Assembly: GCA_026399875.1 (NCBI GenBank)
Contig: JAPLQF010000008.1
Location: forward strand, 1 to 64,000
Length of the DNA stretch: 64,000 nt
Reading direction: 5' to 3'
Source of the DNA: Burkholderiales bacterium
GTDB lineage: Bacteria > Pseudomonadota > Gammaproteobacteria > Burkholderiales > Burkholderiaceae_E
Shown here: piece by piece, positions 22,161 to 32,884 of the stretch
Layout of the letters: each line of letters opens with the position of its first letter
How positions within the stretch are numbered: position 1 is the first letter of the stretch
Translations under genes and position numbers: made by a program
Notes under the pieces: generated by a model
What the model was told of the DNA's origin: nothing
The model's database searches: none
Seen by the model: the letters and a program-made list of their open reading frames with translations, nothing else

Positions 22161-23690
22161 TCAGGGCTTGAGCCTGAGGTCGGTCACGCGGATCAACCCG
22201 TCGGGCAGGACCTTGAACCCCTCCAGGCGCGGGCTGTGCGCAAAGAGCAGCGCGCGGTGATAGAGATAGAGCACCGAGCCCTCGGTCAACCACTTGGCCG
22301 CGACCTGCTCATAGATCGCCTTGCGCTCGGCCTGCGCGGTGACCGTGCGGGCCTTCTCGAGCAGGGCGTCGAGCGCCGGGTCGCAATACCTGCCGTAGTT
22401 GAGCGGTCCCTTGCATGAGGCAAACGAAAAAATGTTGCCGTCGGGGTCGGTCCGTCCGCTCCAGGCGAGAAGATAGAGCTGGAAGTTGCCCTTCTCGGCC
22501 TCGTCGAGCGAGGTGGCGAACTCGGTGACCCGCAGCTTCAGCTCGAAGCCGGCCTCGGCCGCCATCGACTGCATCACCTCGGCAACCGCCTTGGTCTCGG
22601 GATTGTTCGGCACCATGAAGTCGAGAACGATCGGCGTGGCCACGCCGGCCTCCTTGATCAGCGCGCGAGCCTTCGCGACATCGCGCTTGGGCATCGGGAA
22701 CTTGGACTGGTAATAGGGGTTGGTCGCGGTCACCCACTGGTTGTCCGGGTTCTGCACGCCATTGAAGACCACGCTGTCGAGGGCCTCGCGGTCGATCGAC
22801 AACTCGAATGCCTGTCGAACCTTGGCACTTTTGCCCAGGGGATTATTCGCCTTTTCGCCGTTGGCCACATTCATGGTCACGCCCTGATAACCGAGCTCGA
22901 AGCCGGTCGCCAGGCGCAGCCTGGAATCCTTCTTCACCTCGCCGATGTCGGTGGCAAGCAGCCGCTCGAGCAGATCGAGCTGGCCTGATTTCAGGTTGGC
23001 CAGTCGCACGGTCGAGTCCTGGATCGGCCGATAGACGATGCGGTCGATATTGACGCGGGATTTGTCCCAGTAGTCGGGGAAACGCTCGACCACGATGCGG
23101 TCCTGGGCGACCCGCTCGACGAACTTGTAGGGGCCGGCGCAGACCGGCGCGGTGCCGAACTTGTCGCCAAGCGCGCGCGCAGCCTTGGGCGAGACCATCA
23201 TGCCGGCGCGGTCGGTGAGCTGGGCCATCAGCGGCGAAAACGGCGCTTTGAGCAGGATTCGCACGGTGAGCGGATCGACCACCTCGACCTTGTCGATCGG
23301 GGAGATCTCGGCCCGCCGGAACGACCCGGGCAGGGTCAGGTGGCGCTCGAGGCTGAATTTGGCCGCCTCGGCATCGAAGGTCTCGCCATCATGGAACTTG
23401 ACGTTCGGGCGCAGCTTGATCGTCACCGTCTTGCCGTCGGCCGAGGTCTGGTGCGACAGCGCGAGCTGCGGCACGAAATTGAGCTTCTCGTCGATGTCGA
23501 AGAGCTTGTCGCAGATCGAGGCAAACACGATCCGCCCGACATAGGTTCGGGCCATGGTCGGATCAAGCAGATCGGGATCCTCGGCCAGGCCGATGCGCAA
23601 GGTACTTTGCGCGCTGGCCGGCGCGATGCCGGCGCAAGTCAGCGCCAGTGCGAGAAGGGAGGTTTTCAGAAGCCTGGATTTGAGTGTCAT
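22161..23690 (-). CDS. ABC transporter substrate-binding protein, family 5 (peptide type)
   Basis: A periplasmic solute receptor for peptides or peptide-like substrates. The 509-residue protein has a clear signal peptide (hydrophobic LLALALTCAGIAP, cleavage after ASA), then STLRIGLAEDPDLLDPTMA, the family opening. The SBP_bac_5 pattern AKFSLERH, YKFVERVAQDRIVVERFPDYW, and the C-terminal half with FQLYLLAWSGRTDPDGN are visible. It is the first gene of the unit with the two permeases. The order binding protein, two permeases, and the ATPases upstream in separate coupled genes makes a complete importer. The ligand is not known. Confidence 0.92.
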   Translation of the reverse strand: MTLKSRLLKTSLLALALTCAGIAPASAQSTLRIGLAEDPDLLDPTMARTYVGRIVFASICDKLFDIDEKLNFVPQLALSHQTSADGKTVTIKLRPNVKFHDGETFDAEAAKFSLERHLTLPGSFRRAEISPIDKVEVVDPLTVRILLKAPFSPLMAQLTDRAGMMVSPKAARALGDKFGTAPVCAGPYKFVERVAQDRIVVERFPDYWDKSRVNIDRIVYRPIQDSTVRLANLKSGQLDLLERLLATDIGEVKKDSRLRLATGFELGYQGVTMNVANGEKANNPLGKSAKVRQAFELSIDREALDSVVFNGVQNPDNQWVTATNPYYQSKFPMPKRDVAKARALIKEAGVATPIVLDFMVPNNPETKAVAEVMQSMAAEAGFELKLRVTEFATSLDEAEKGNFQLYLLAWSGRTDPDGNIFSFASCKGPLNYGRYCDPALDALLEKARTVTAQAERKAIYEQVAAKWLTEGSVLYLYHRALLFAHSPRLEGFKVLPDGLIRVTDLRLKP

Positions 23691-23759
23691 GGAGTCGTTC
23701 TCGTCATGAGGGCAAGGTTCAAGGGGATCGTCGGAAAGCGGTACTTGAGAAAGGGATCC

Positions 23760-24812
23760 TCAGCGCACAAAGGCCGCCTGGAGACGGGCCAGCGCGGCGT
23801 TGCCTGGTGCCGCCGGTCTGGCGATCGAGATTGGTGGAGGGCCGATCCGGCGCCAGTGCCAGCAAGCAACCGCCGTGCCATCGCCGGCGGTCTCAAGTGG
23901 CGGCGAGTCGGTGCGGCAGCGCTCGTCGGCATGCGGACAGCGGGTATGGAAGTGGCAGCCGGCGGGCGGCGAAAGCGGGCTGGGCACATCGCCACCGATC
24001 GCCGGCTCGCCGGCACGGCGGGTCGGGTCGGGCACCGGCACCGCCGACAGCAGCGCCCGGGTGTAGGGATGGCGCGGCGCACTCAGCACGATTGAGGCCG
24101 GCCCGGTCTCGACGAAGCGCCCGAGATACATCACGCCCACTTCGGTGGCGATCTGGCGCACCACCGCGAGGTCGTGCGAGATGAAGACATAACTCAGACC
24201 GAGCTGGCGTTGCAGGTCGGCAAGCAGATTGAGAATCTGCGCCTGAATGGACACATCGAGGGCCGAGACCGGCTCGTCGCAGACGATCACCCGCGGTCCG
24301 GCGGCCAGCGCGCGGGCAATCGCCAGGCGCTGACGCTGCCCGCCCGAAAACTCATGGGGATAGCGGCGTGCCGCCTCGGAGGGCAGCCCGACCATGCCGA
24401 GCAGCTCGGCGACCCGCGCCGTGCGCCCTGCCGCCGGCACGGTCTCGTGCAGCATGAGCGGCTCAGCGAGCATGTCGCCGGCAGTCAGGCGCGGATTGAG
24501 CGAGCCATAGGGATCCTGGAAGATCAGCTGGATCAGGCCGCGAAGCCGGCGCATGGCCGATGCGTCGGCGGCGATCAGATCATGGCCGTCGAGCTCGAGC
24601 TGACCGGCAGTTGGCTCGATCAGTCGCAGCAGCAGCCGCGCCACGGTCGATTTGCCGCAGCCCGATTCGCCGACGATGGCAAAGGTTCTGCCGGGGGCGA
24701 GTTCGAACGAGACGCCGTCGACTGCCCGCACCGTGCTGGTCGACCGACCGAAAAGGCCCTGTCGCACCGGGAAGTGCTTCACCAGATCGCGTACCCGCAG
24801 CATGGCGCTCAT
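23760..24812 (-). CDS. peptide ABC transporter ATPase (DppF/OppF-like)
   Basis: One of two cytoplasmic ATPases driving the importer (350 residues). It has Walker [10 protein letters not shown] near residue 50, the signature [15 protein letters not shown], Walker [16 protein letters not shown]-loop FISHDLAVV, and the oligopeptide-transporter C-terminal motif [15 protein letters not shown]. The start ATG 24812 overlaps the stop of the partner ATPase as ATGA; the longer open frame upstream is not used. The binding-protein gene begins 69 bp downstream. Confidence 0.93.
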   Translation of the reverse strand: MSAMLRVRDLVKHFPVRQGLFGRSTSTVRAVDGVSFELAPGRTFAIVGESGCGKSTVARLLLRLIEPTAGQLELDGHDLIAADASAMRRLRGLIQLIFQDPYGSLNPRLTAGDMLAEPLMLHETVPAAGRTARVAELLGMVGLPSEAARRYPHEFSGGQRQRLAIARALAAGPRVIVCDEPVSALDVSIQAQILNLLADLQRQLGLSYVFISHDLAVVRQIATEVGVMYLGRFVETGPASIVLSAPRHPYTRALLSAVPVPDPTRRAGEPAIGGDVPSPLSPPAGCHFHTRCPHADERCRTDSPPLETAGDGTAVACWHWRRIGPPPISIARPAAPGNAALARLQAAFVR

Positions 24813-25816
24813 GGCTGCAAGGCCGGTTCGAGGGGCGGAAGGCTCGCAGCCAGGGTCTCGAGCGGCGCTTTCCAGCAGCGCGAGGCATGGCCCTCGCCGA
24901 TGCTGCGAAGCGGCGGCGCCTGCGTGCGGCACTGCGCGTCGGCAAACGGGCAGCGGCTGGCAAAGCGGCAGCCTTCGGGCATGGCAGTTGCCGCCGGCAC
25001 CATGCCTTCGATGGCGGCCAGCCGGGCGCGCGGGGCGCCAAGCGACGGAATCGCGCCCATCAGTCCGACGGTATAGGGATGCTGCGGCATGGCAAAGAGC
25101 GCCTCGACCGGCGCTTCTTCGACCACCTGCCCGGCATACATCACGACCACGCGGTCGGCCATTTCGGCCACCACGCCGAGGTCATGGGTGATCAGCACGA
25201 TCGCGGCCGAGGTCTCGGTGCGCAGCGTGCGCATCAGGGCCAGCACCTGCGCCTGGATGGTCACATCGAGCGCGGTGGTCGGCTCGTCGGCGATCAGCAG
25301 CGCAGGCTGGCACAGCAGCGCCATGGCGATCATCACCCGCTGGCGCATGCCGCCCGACATCCGGTGCGGATAGTCGTCGATGCGCTGCTCGGGCGCCGGA
25401 ATGCGCACGCGCCGCAGCATCTCGATCGCGGCGGCTCGAGCCTGCGCCACCGACAGACCGCGATGGCGCACCAGCACCTCGGCGAGCTGTGCGCCCACGG
25501 TGAAGGCCGGATTGAGCGAGGTCATCGGCTCCTGGAAGATCATCGCCAGCCGGTCGCCGCGCAGATCGGCCAGCGCCCGCGGGGCCAGGCCGAGCAGGTC
25601 GCGACCTTCGAATCGGATCGCGCCCGAGACGCGGGCCGGCGGGCTGGCCACCAGACCCATGATCGACAGGGCGGTCACGCTTTTGCCGCAGCCCGATTCG
25701 CCCACGATGCACAGGGTCTGACCGGCCTCGACCGAGAAGCTCACCCCGTCGACCGCACGCGCCGTGCCGCGCGGCGTGTCGAAGGCGACCCGCAGATCGT
25801 CGACCTCGAGCAGCAT
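24809..25816 (-). CDS. peptide ABC transporter ATPase (DppD/OppD-like)
   Basis: The second ATPase of the importer (335 residues), with Walker [10 protein letters not shown] near residue 40, signature [15 protein letters not shown], Walker [15 protein letters not shown], and C-terminal [15 protein letters not shown]. The two Cys-rich tails are typical of dipeptide/oligopeptide ATPases. It follows the DUF1028 gene by only 2 bp, so DUF1028, the two ATPases, the binding protein and the permeases appear to be one six-gene operon. Confidence 0.93.
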   Translation of the reverse strand: MLLEVDDLRVAFDTPRGTARAVDGVSFSVEAGQTLCIVGESGCGKSVTALSIMGLVASPPARVSGAIRFEGRDLLGLAPRALADLRGDRLAMIFQEPMTSLNPAFTVGAQLAEVLVRHRGLSVAQARAAAIEMLRRVRIPAPEQRIDDYPHRMSGGMRQRVMIAMALLCQPALLIADEPTTALDVTIQAQVLALMRTLRTETSAAIVLITHDLGVVAEMADRVVVMYAGQVVEEAPVEALFAMPQHPYTVGLMGAIPSLGAPRARLAAIEGMVPAATAMPEGCRFASRCPFADAQCRTQAPPLRSIGEGHASRCWKAPLETLAASLPPLEPALQP

Positions 25817-25818
25817 GG

Positions 25819-26523
25819 TCAGTTCGCCGAGGCCTCATTGATCGCCGCCTCGATGATCGCGCGATCGAAAACGCCGCCCGGCTTGTCGCGGGTGGCAAAG
25901 AATTTCGCGAAATGCACAAAGCGCTCGCGGCTCACCTGCTCGAGACGCTCGAGCTCGGCCAGCGGGTCGAGATGATCGTCAACGCGCAAGTCAAGCGCCG
26001 GGTAGTCCTCGGTGGTGTGGATGCGAAGCGCTGCCGACTGCTTGCCGCGCTTGTCGCCGCCGGCCGCCTCGCCAGCCTGCAGGGCCCGGATCAGCCGGCG
26101 GGCAAAGGGCAGATCGGCGCCATCAATATAGACGCGAGCCGTCTCGGCAATTACCTGCGGGCCGGCTAGCATGTTGCCGGCCACCGAAAACCCCTCATGG
26201 ACAACCTGGCCGCACCAGGGGATGCAATCGGACCCGGTATGCGTGGCGATTGCGCCGCTCGCGTCCTGCAGATGCACCTGGCGCGATTCGCGTCCTGGGT
26301 CGGCGGCGAGCAGCAGGTCGATCACGACTTGCGCCGGCACACCTTCGCGCAGCAGGCGCAGCCCGCGCGCGCCAAAGGTGGGATTGATCAGAGCCTGAGT
26401 CGCCAGACCCCCGATGCCGCCATCGGCGTGGGCACAAAGCGCGCCGACTGCAAAAAACCGCGTAGCCACCGCCACACCAAAGGCACCGGTAACAGGATCA
26501 CGTGCAACGATCGACCAGGTCAT
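25819..26523 (-). CDS. DUF1028 family protein (Ntn-hydrolase-like)
   Basis: DUF1028 proteins are predicted Ntn-type hydrolases of unknown substrate, often encoded beside peptide transporters. The 234-residue product begins MTWSIVARDPVTGAFGVAVA (ATG 26523), the conserved opening, and has GGIGGLATQALINPTFG, RQVHLQDASGAIATHTG, VAGNMLAGPQVI and a basic/acidic C-terminal tail. It is the first gene of the transporter operon, which suggests the protein acts on the imported peptide-like compound. That link is inferred from position. Confidence 0.85.
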   Translation of the reverse strand: MTWSIVARDPVTGAFGVAVATRFFAVGALCAHADGGIGGLATQALINPTFGARGLRLLREGVPAQVVIDLLLAADPGRESRQVHLQDASGAIATHTGSDCIPWCGQVVHEGFSVAGNMLAGPQVIAETARVYIDGADLPFARRLIRALQAGEAAGGDKRGKQSAALRIHTTEDYPALDLRVDDHLDPLAELERLEQVSRERFVHFAKFFATRDKPGGVFDRAIIEAAINEASAN

Positions 26524-26684
26524 GACAGCACAGGGCGGAACTCGAAAGGCAAGAGGATACGGCAATGCCGCCGGGCTTCAGCGGATTGGGATCGACGAGT
26601 GCGACAAAACTGTCCTTGCAATTTGTCGAGACGCATCGAACAATCGGTCGAGGCGGTTCGCAAGCGGATTTGAGGAGCAGGTCG

Positions 26685-27854
26685 ATGTTCAATCAATCAG
26701 AGGCGACCGCCACGAGTTTGGTGGCCTGTCGAGCGGTTCAATCCCCAGCCAGATCACTGGTCGCGATCTGCGCCGGCGTCTGTGCAGTCTGGTCAGCCGG
26801 TCGCTCAGCGGCTCTGCGGGCGGCATTGCTGGGCGGGGTGTTCGCCGCTTTGTTGACATCCGGGCCTCCTGCCCTGGCCCAGGCCGGCGCCGAAGCGACG
26901 CAAGGCAAACCCCCGGTTGCCCGGCGATCCGGCGGCAAGGCAGCCGGCGACCTGACCCGCTTCAACTCCTCGGTCGTGCGGATCGATACCCGCGTTCCGG
27001 AAGACGCGACCTCTGCCAGAAGCCTGGGAACCTCCCGGGTCGGCACCGGCATCATTCTTGATGACAAGACCATCCTGACGATCGGCTATCTCACGGTCGA
27101 GGCCGATTCGGTGATGGTGACCACCGCATCAGGCAAGCGAATCCCGGCGGCGGTTGCCGGCTACGACCATGCCACCGGCTTCGGTCTGGTGCGTGCCGTC
27201 GTGCCGCTTGACGGTACACCGATGCCTCTGGGCGACTCTGACCGGATCATTGAGCGACAGCGGGTACTCACTCTTGGTCAGGGCGAACCCGAAGCGACCG
27301 AGTTGCTGGTGGTATCGCGCAAGGTGTTTACCGGCGGGTGGGAATACCTGATCGAGCGGCCGATCTACACCTTTCCGCCGGTCAACAACTGGAGCGGCGC
27401 GGCACTCATCAGCGATGAAGGCAAGCTGATCGGAGTCGGTTCACTGATCGTGGACGATGCGGCGAGCGCTCAGCGCAGCGTACCGGGCAATCTGTGGGTG
27501 CCGGTCAATCTGCTCAAGCCGATCATGGCCGAGCTCCTTGCCAAGGGTCGGCGCAGCGAAGACATCCATCCCTGGCTGGGCATCACCACCGAGACGGTTC
27601 GCGGCTACCTGATGGTGGTTCGTGTTGCACCACGAGGGCCGGCCGAAGAAGCCGGCGTGGCGCCGGGCGATATCGTGGTCGGCGTGGCCGGCGAGAAGGT
27701 TGCCGATCAGGCCGAGTTCTACCGCAAGCTCTGGAAGACCGGACCTGCCGGCACACCGATCCCGCTGCGACTGTTCAAGGACGGCGACGTGCGGGAGGTG
27801 ACGGTCAAGTCCATCGACCGGGCCGACTTCCTGCGCAAGGCCACCGGCATCTGA
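26685..27854 (+). CDS. HtrA-like S1C protein with PDZ domain, catalytic His and Asp missing
   Basis: The 389-residue protein starts at ATG 26685 with a GAGGAG ribosome binding site, has a hydrophobic export segment (about 46-66), a trypsin-like domain (about 90-280) and one C-terminal PDZ domain (about 290-378, GPAEEAGVAPGDIVVGVAGE). In active HtrA proteases the His lies in LTNxHVV; here the same place reads LTIGYLTVEA, with Tyr135. The Asp of TDLA is replaced in ATGFGLVRA (Gly165). The Ser is kept in NWSGAAL (Ser237), but the GNSGGP context is lost. A complete triad is therefore absent and proteolysis is unlikely. It may be a binding or scaffold protein in the envelope. It stands alone between DUF1028 (divergent) and parB (convergent). 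Confidence 0.8.
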   Translation: MFNQSEATATSLVACRAVQSPARSLVAICAGVCAVWSAGRSAALRAALLGGVFAALLTSGPPALAQAGAEATQGKPPVARRSGGKAAGDLTRFNSSVVRIDTRVPEDATSARSLGTSRVGTGIILDDKTILTIGYLTVEADSVMVTTASGKRIPAAVAGYDHATGFGLVRAVVPLDGTPMPLGDSDRIIERQRVLTLGQGEPEATELLVVSRKVFTGGWEYLIERPIYTFPPVNNWSGAALISDEGKLIGVGSLIVDDAASAQRSVPGNLWVPVNLLKPIMAELLAKGRRSEDIHPWLGITTETVRGYLMVVRVAPRGPAEEAGVAPGDIVVGVAGEKVADQAEFYRKLWKTGPAGTPIPLRLFKDGDVREVTVKSIDRADFLRKATGI

Positions 27855-27911
27855 GAGGCTCGGCGGGGGCGGTTCATCCGAATCGGTGGCAGCGCCTGGC
27901 GTGAGCCAGTC

Positions 27912-28820
27912 TCAATCGCCGATCCGATCTGCATCAAGACCCATCGCCGCTCGCAGCCCTTCAAACTGCTCTGCCGAGTCGAAGCGGATGACCAGGCGGC
28001 CCTTGCCACGGGCATTGGCCTGCAACTCGACCGCTGCCTGAAGATGCTCGGCAATCAGTTCCTGCAGCCGCTGCAGATCGGGATCGATCGGGCGCCGCGA
28101 TCCGCCCGCGCTGACACCTGACTGCGACTGCTGGGCCTGCTGCTGCACCACCAGCCTCTCGGTTTCGCGCACCGACAGACGCTTCTCGACCACCTGATTC
28201 GCCGCCAGGATCTGCTCGGCGCGCTCGAGCGCCAGCAGGGCCCGTGCATGACCCATCTCGAGGTCGCCGGCCAGCAGCATGGTCTGCACCGGCGCAGCCA
28301 GATTCAGCAGCCGAAGCAGGTTTGAGGTGGCGCTGCGTGAGCGTCCGATCGCCTCGGAGGCTTGCTCATGGGTGTACTGGAACTCATCGAGCAGACGGCG
28401 AATCGCCTGCGCTTCTTCAAGCGGATTGAGATCCTCGCGCTGGATGTTTTCGATCAAGGCCATGGCCAGTGCATTCTGGTCGGAGACATCGCGCAGCATC
28501 ACCGGCACCTCGTCGAGTCCGGCCAGCTTGGCCGCCCGAAAGCGACGCTCGCCGGCGATGATCTCGTAGCGGTCGGCAGCCAGTGGGCGTACGACGATCG
28601 GCTGCATCAGTCCGTGCTGGCGGATCGATGCGGCAAGTTCCTGCAGCGAGCTTTCGTCCATGCGGGTGCGCGGCTGATAGCGCCCGGCCTGCAGCTTGTC
28701 GAGCGGCAGTGTCGATGGCGCCCGGATACCTCCGGCAGCGACGTCGGCCGATGGCTCGAAGCTCTCGCCGAGTAGGTTTTCGAGGCCGCGGCCGAGGCCT
28801 TTTGGTTTTTTCGCAATCAT
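27912..28820 (-). CDS. parB: chromosome partitioning protein ParB
   Basis: ParB is a CTP-dependent clamp that loads at parS and spreads to organise the origin region. The 302-residue product starts MIAKKPKGLGRGLENLL, has the CTP-binding GERRFRAAKLAG motif, NPLEEAQAIRRLLDE and a helix-turn-helix around QASEAIGRSRSATSNLLRLL, and ends with a short dimerisation domain. It lies directly downstream of parA. Three matching parS sites lie upstream of mnmG in the same block. Confidence 0.96.
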   Translation of the reverse strand: MIAKKPKGLGRGLENLLGESFEPSADVAAGGIRAPSTLPLDKLQAGRYQPRTRMDESSLQELAASIRQHGLMQPIVVRPLAADRYEIIAGERRFRAAKLAGLDEVPVMLRDVSDQNALAMALIENIQREDLNPLEEAQAIRRLLDEFQYTHEQASEAIGRSRSATSNLLRLLNLAAPVQTMLLAGDLEMGHARALLALERAEQILAANQVVEKRLSVRETERLVVQQQAQQSQSGVSAGGSRRPIDPDLQRLQELIAEHLQAAVELQANARGKGRLVIRFDSAEQFEGLRAAMGLDADRIGD

Positions 28821-28941
28821 GCTGGGAAGGGTTCTGGTTGAAATCGTGAGGGGGCGAGGGGGATAGACCGGGGCGGCTGTGGAGGTGGACGGATGCGGCA
28901 GGCGTGTCAGTGAGGGTGTCAGTTAGCGCGTGAGTTGGGGC

Positions 28942-29712
<771 letters not shown>

Positions 29713-29762
29713 GTCTGCAAGGCTCCGTCTGGATGAAAAGGGAAGGTTGGGCTCGGATTGGA

Positions 29763-30581
29763 TCAGGCTGAGCGCCGTGGTGCGGCCGGCGCAGGCCCGG
29801 CAGACGTCAGTCCTGGCGAGAAAGCTTGAATCGACGTTGGTGATGGTGATGGTGATGGTGATGGTGCCGGCGAGGAGGCTTCGGCTTGTCGGGCGGCGGC
29901 CTGCTGCGGGGCTGAACGGCCGGCGTGTCTTACGATGACGAGATGCCGCTGCGCCGCCAGGAAGGGCACCTGGAGGGCTTCGATCTCGACCTCGCAATCA
30001 GCGGGCAGCTCGGCACACTCAGACTCGAGACCGGCCCGCTGGCCCTTCATGGCCACCAGCAGCGTCGACGGCCCGATCAGACCGGCAGCAGCGTCGACGA
30101 AGTCGGCCATCGAGGCGAATGCCCGGCAGATCACCAGATCGACCCGCCGGGTCAACGCCTGGGCGCGTCCGGCAAAGACCTCGACGTTTGTGAGTGCCAG
30201 CTCCGCGCAAGACTGCCTCTGGAAGGCGGCTTTCTTGCCAACCGGTTCAATCGACAGCACCTTGGCAGTCGGAAAAACAATGGCAAGTGGCAATCCCGGC
30301 AGGCCTGCGCCCGAGCCCACATCAGCAATCGTTGCGCCCGACAGATCGATATGCCGACTCAGCGGTGCGATGATCGCCAGCGAATCGAGCAGGTGCTGGG
30401 CCAGCATCTGCTCAGGGTCCCTGACTGCGGTGAGGTTGTAAACCGCGTTCCACTTGCTCATCAGCGACAAGAAGGCCAGGAGCTTTTCCTGCTCGGGCGG
30501 TGCCAGGTCGAGACCGGCTTGCGCCGCACCCTCCTTCAATCGTTGCGCGAGATGGGGGTGGGCCTGACCGGCGATCGACAT
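29763..30581 (-). CDS. rsmG: 16S rRNA (guanine527-N7) methyltransferase RsmG, with extended tail
   Basis: RsmG methylates G527 in 16S rRNA; its loss gives low-level streptomycin resistance. The core has MSKWNAVYNLTAVRDPEQML, HLLDSLAI, the SAM-binding VGSGAGLPGLPLAI, and ICRAFASMADFV. The product is 272 residues, about 55 longer than usual, because of a low-complexity Ser-Pro-Ala-rich tail partly encoded by a hexamer repeat. ATG 30581 is chosen; an in-frame ATG at 30602 overlaps the mnmG stop and is also possible. It follows mnmG directly. Confidence 0.93.
   Translation of the reverse strand: MSIAGQAHPHLAQRLKEGAAQAGLDLAPPEQEKLLAFLSLMSKWNAVYNLTAVRDPEQMLAQHLLDSLAIIAPLSRHIDLSGATIADVGSGAGLPGLPLAIVFPTAKVLSIEPVGKKAAFQRQSCAELALTNVEVFAGRAQALTRRVDLVICRAFASMADFVDAAAGLIGPSTLLVAMKGQRAGLESECAELPADCEVEIEALQVPFLAAQRHLVIVRHAGRSAPQQAAARQAEASSPAPSPSPSPSPTSIQAFSPGLTSAGPAPAAPRRSA
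29839..29872. repeat. hexamer repeat (GGTGAT)5 within rsmG
   Basis: Five perfect GGTGAT units plus a partial one encode the Ser-Pro run in the RsmG tail. The unit is two codons, so copy-number changes keep the frame. Confidence 0.85.
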
Positions 30582-30591
30582 CGCTGAGTGT

Positions 30592-32484
30592 TCAGGCCGC
30601 ATCTTGTGCAGCGCCAGCCCGCAGTCGCTTGAGATGGACCAGCAGCAGCGAGACCGCTGCCGGGGTAATGCCCTGCATCCGTGAGGCTTGCCCGACGGTC
30701 TGCGGGCGATGCTGCGCCAGTCGCTGGCGCACCTCGACCGACAAACCCCGAACATCCTCGTACACGATATCGGTTGGAATCGGCTGATGCTCCTGATGGC
30801 TGACACGCTCGACCTCTGCCTGCTGCCGAACGATATAGCCCTGATACTTGAGCTGGATCTCGACCTGCTCGGCAACCGCCGGATCAATCGCGCCCGGCCC
30901 GGTCGCCTCGATCACCGCGCGATACGCGACATCAGGGCGGCGGACCAGATCGGCAAGCGAGTACTCGCGCTCGATCGGCGCGCCAAGAAGAGCGGTGGCA
31001 CGCGCCTCATCAAGCACTTTGGGATTGACCCAGGTACTGCGCAGGCGCTGCAGTTCGGCATCGATCGCATCCCGTTTACGGCAGAACGCATCCCAGCGCC
31101 GATCGTCAACGCAACCAAGCGTTCGACCGATCTCGGTCAGACGCAGGTCGGCATTGTCTTCGCGCAGACTCAGTCGATACTCCGCCCTGCTGGTGAACAT
31201 CCGATAGGGCTCGGCGACGCCACGAGTGATCAGATCATCCACCAGCACGCCGAGATAGGCCTGGTTGCGAGCCGGACACCAGGCATCACGCGACTGGGTC
31301 TGCAAGGCGGCATTGATGCCAGCGAGCAAGCCCTGAGCAGCCGCCTCCTCATAACCAGTCGTGCCGTTGATCTGCCCTGCAAAGAACAATCCGCCAATCG
31401 ACTTGGTTTCGAGCGACGCCTTCAGGGCGCGCGGATCGTAGTAGTCGTACTCGATCGCATAGCCAGGCCGAAGGATGTGGGCGTTCTCCAGACCGACCAT
31501 CGACCGGACGAGATTGATCTGGATATCGAAGGGCAGGCTGGTCGAGACGCCGTTCGGGTAGAACTCGTTGGTTGTCAGCCCCTCAGGCTCGAGGAAGATC
31601 TGATGCGATGTCTTGCTGGCAAACCGGTGAATCTTGTCTTCAATCGATGGGCAATAGCGAGGGCCCACGCCTTCAATCACCCCGGTATACATTGGCGACC
31701 TGTCCAGGCCAGATCGAATGATCTCGTGGGTTTGCTCGTTGGTATGGGTGATCCAGCAGGGCATCTGGCGCGGATGCTGCGCGGAAGTGCCCAGAAAGGA
31801 GAACACCGGAATCGGATCACTGTCGCCCGGCTGTACTTCAAGCCGAGAAAAATCGATCGATCGTCCATCAATACGCGGCGGCGTACCGGTCTTGAGACGA
31901 CCTTGCGGCAATTTCAGATCTTTGAGCCGGGCGCCGAGCGACAACGCGGGAGGGTCGCCGGCCCGACCTGCTGAGTAGTGATCCAGACCGACATGGATCA
32001 GGCCATTCAAAAAAGTGCCTGCAGTGACCACCACTGTCCGGGACTCGAATCGAATCCCGGTCTGGGTGATCGCGCCAACCACCCGATCTCCCTGAACAAT
32101 CAGGTCATCGACGGCTTGCTGAAAGAGCCACAGATTCGGCTGATTCTCAAGACGCGAACGAATGGCCTGTCGATAAAGCACACGGTCGGCCTGGGCACGG
32201 GTCGCCCTGACCGCCGGACCTTTGCTGGAATTGAGGATCCGAAACTGAATGCCAGCCTCGTCTGTCGCAGACGCCATCGCGCCTCCAAGCGCGTCGACTT
32301 CCTTGACCAGATGACCTTTTCCGATGCCGCCAATCGAGGGATTACACGACATCTGGCCGAGGGTTTCGATGTTGTGGGTCAGCAGCAGAGTGCGGACGCC
32401 CATTCTCGCCGCCACCAGCGCGGCTTCGGTGCCAGCATGGCCGCCACCGACGACGATGACGTCAAAACGCTCGGGAAAGTTCAT
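30592..32484 (-). CDS. mnmG: tRNA uridine-5-carboxymethylaminomethyl synthesis enzyme MnmG (GidA)
   Basis: MnmG works with MnmE to add the cmnm5 group to the wobble uridine of several tRNAs, using FAD and NADH. The 630-residue protein has the FAD-binding [19 protein letters not shown] at 10-28, [45 protein letters not shown] and the C-terminal helical domain ([16 protein letters not shown]). Length is normal. A plausible -10 TATAAT lies at 32522-32527 (complement), with a parS site over the -35 region. It begins the mnmG-rsmG-parA-parB block. Confidence 0.97.
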   Translation of the reverse strand: MNFPERFDVIVVGGGHAGTEAALVAARMGVRTLLLTHNIETLGQMSCNPSIGGIGKGHLVKEVDALGGAMASATDEAGIQFRILNSSKGPAVRATRAQADRVLYRQAIRSRLENQPNLWLFQQAVDDLIVQGDRVVGAITQTGIRFESRTVVVTAGTFLNGLIHVGLDHYSAGRAGDPPALSLGARLKDLKLPQGRLKTGTPPRIDGRSIDFSRLEVQPGDSDPIPVFSFLGTSAQHPRQMPCWITHTNEQTHEIIRSGLDRSPMYTGVIEGVGPRYCPSIEDKIHRFASKTSHQIFLEPEGLTTNEFYPNGVSTSLPFDIQINLVRSMVGLENAHILRPGYAIEYDYYDPRALKASLETKSIGGLFFAGQINGTTGYEEAAAQGLLAGINAALQTQSRDAWCPARNQAYLGVLVDDLITRGVAEPYRMFTSRAEYRLSLREDNADLRLTEIGRTLGCVDDRRWDAFCRKRDAIDAELQRLRSTWVNPKVLDEARATALLGAPIEREYSLADLVRRPDVAYRAVIEATGPGAIDPAVAEQVEIQLKYQGYIVRQQAEVERVSHQEHQPIPTDIVYEDVRGLSVEVRQRLAQHRPQTVGQASRMQGITPAAVSLLLVHLKRLRAGAAQDAA

Positions 32485-32532
32485 GGCAGCTAGGGTAGGG
32501 AATCAAACCTCAGGGAGGCGAATTATAGGCGC

Positions 32533-32548
32533 TGTTTCACGTGAAACA
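32533..32548. other. parS site 1 (perfect palindrome)
   Basis: TGTTTCACGTGAAACA is the exact 16-bp ParB binding palindrome found from Bacillus to proteobacteria. It lies 49 bp upstream of the mnmG start, over the region expected for the mnmG -35 box, and in the same block as parA and parB. Confidence 0.95.
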
Positions 32549-32631
32549 GCGTGCTCGGCACTTTGGTCTTAGGCATCAATGCTTGGCAGGGCTCTCCAGA
32601 GCGCGAAATGACGCCGCCCGAGCCGATGCAA

Positions 32632-32647
32632 TGTTTCACGTGAAACA
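32632..32647. other. parS site 2 (perfect palindrome)
   Basis: A second exact TGTTTCACGTGAAACA, 99 bp from site 1 (about nine and a half helical turns). Confidence 0.95.
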
Positions 32648-32884
32648 TCAGCACGCGAGGAAAGCGAAAGCGCACAGCGACTCGCCTGAGCGATCGACAC
32701 GGAAAGGGACGCAATAGCTGAATAGACGGCGAGGGCAGATATCTTGCTCGCAGACCAGCCTTCAACGCGCGACGGCCGCGGGCTGCACGCGAAGCTAGCG
32801 CGCGGCAGCCCTCGAGATACAGGTCAAACGGGAATCAACAGCGCACTTGGAAACCAAAGGTCGCCGGAATAAGAGACTTCGATG

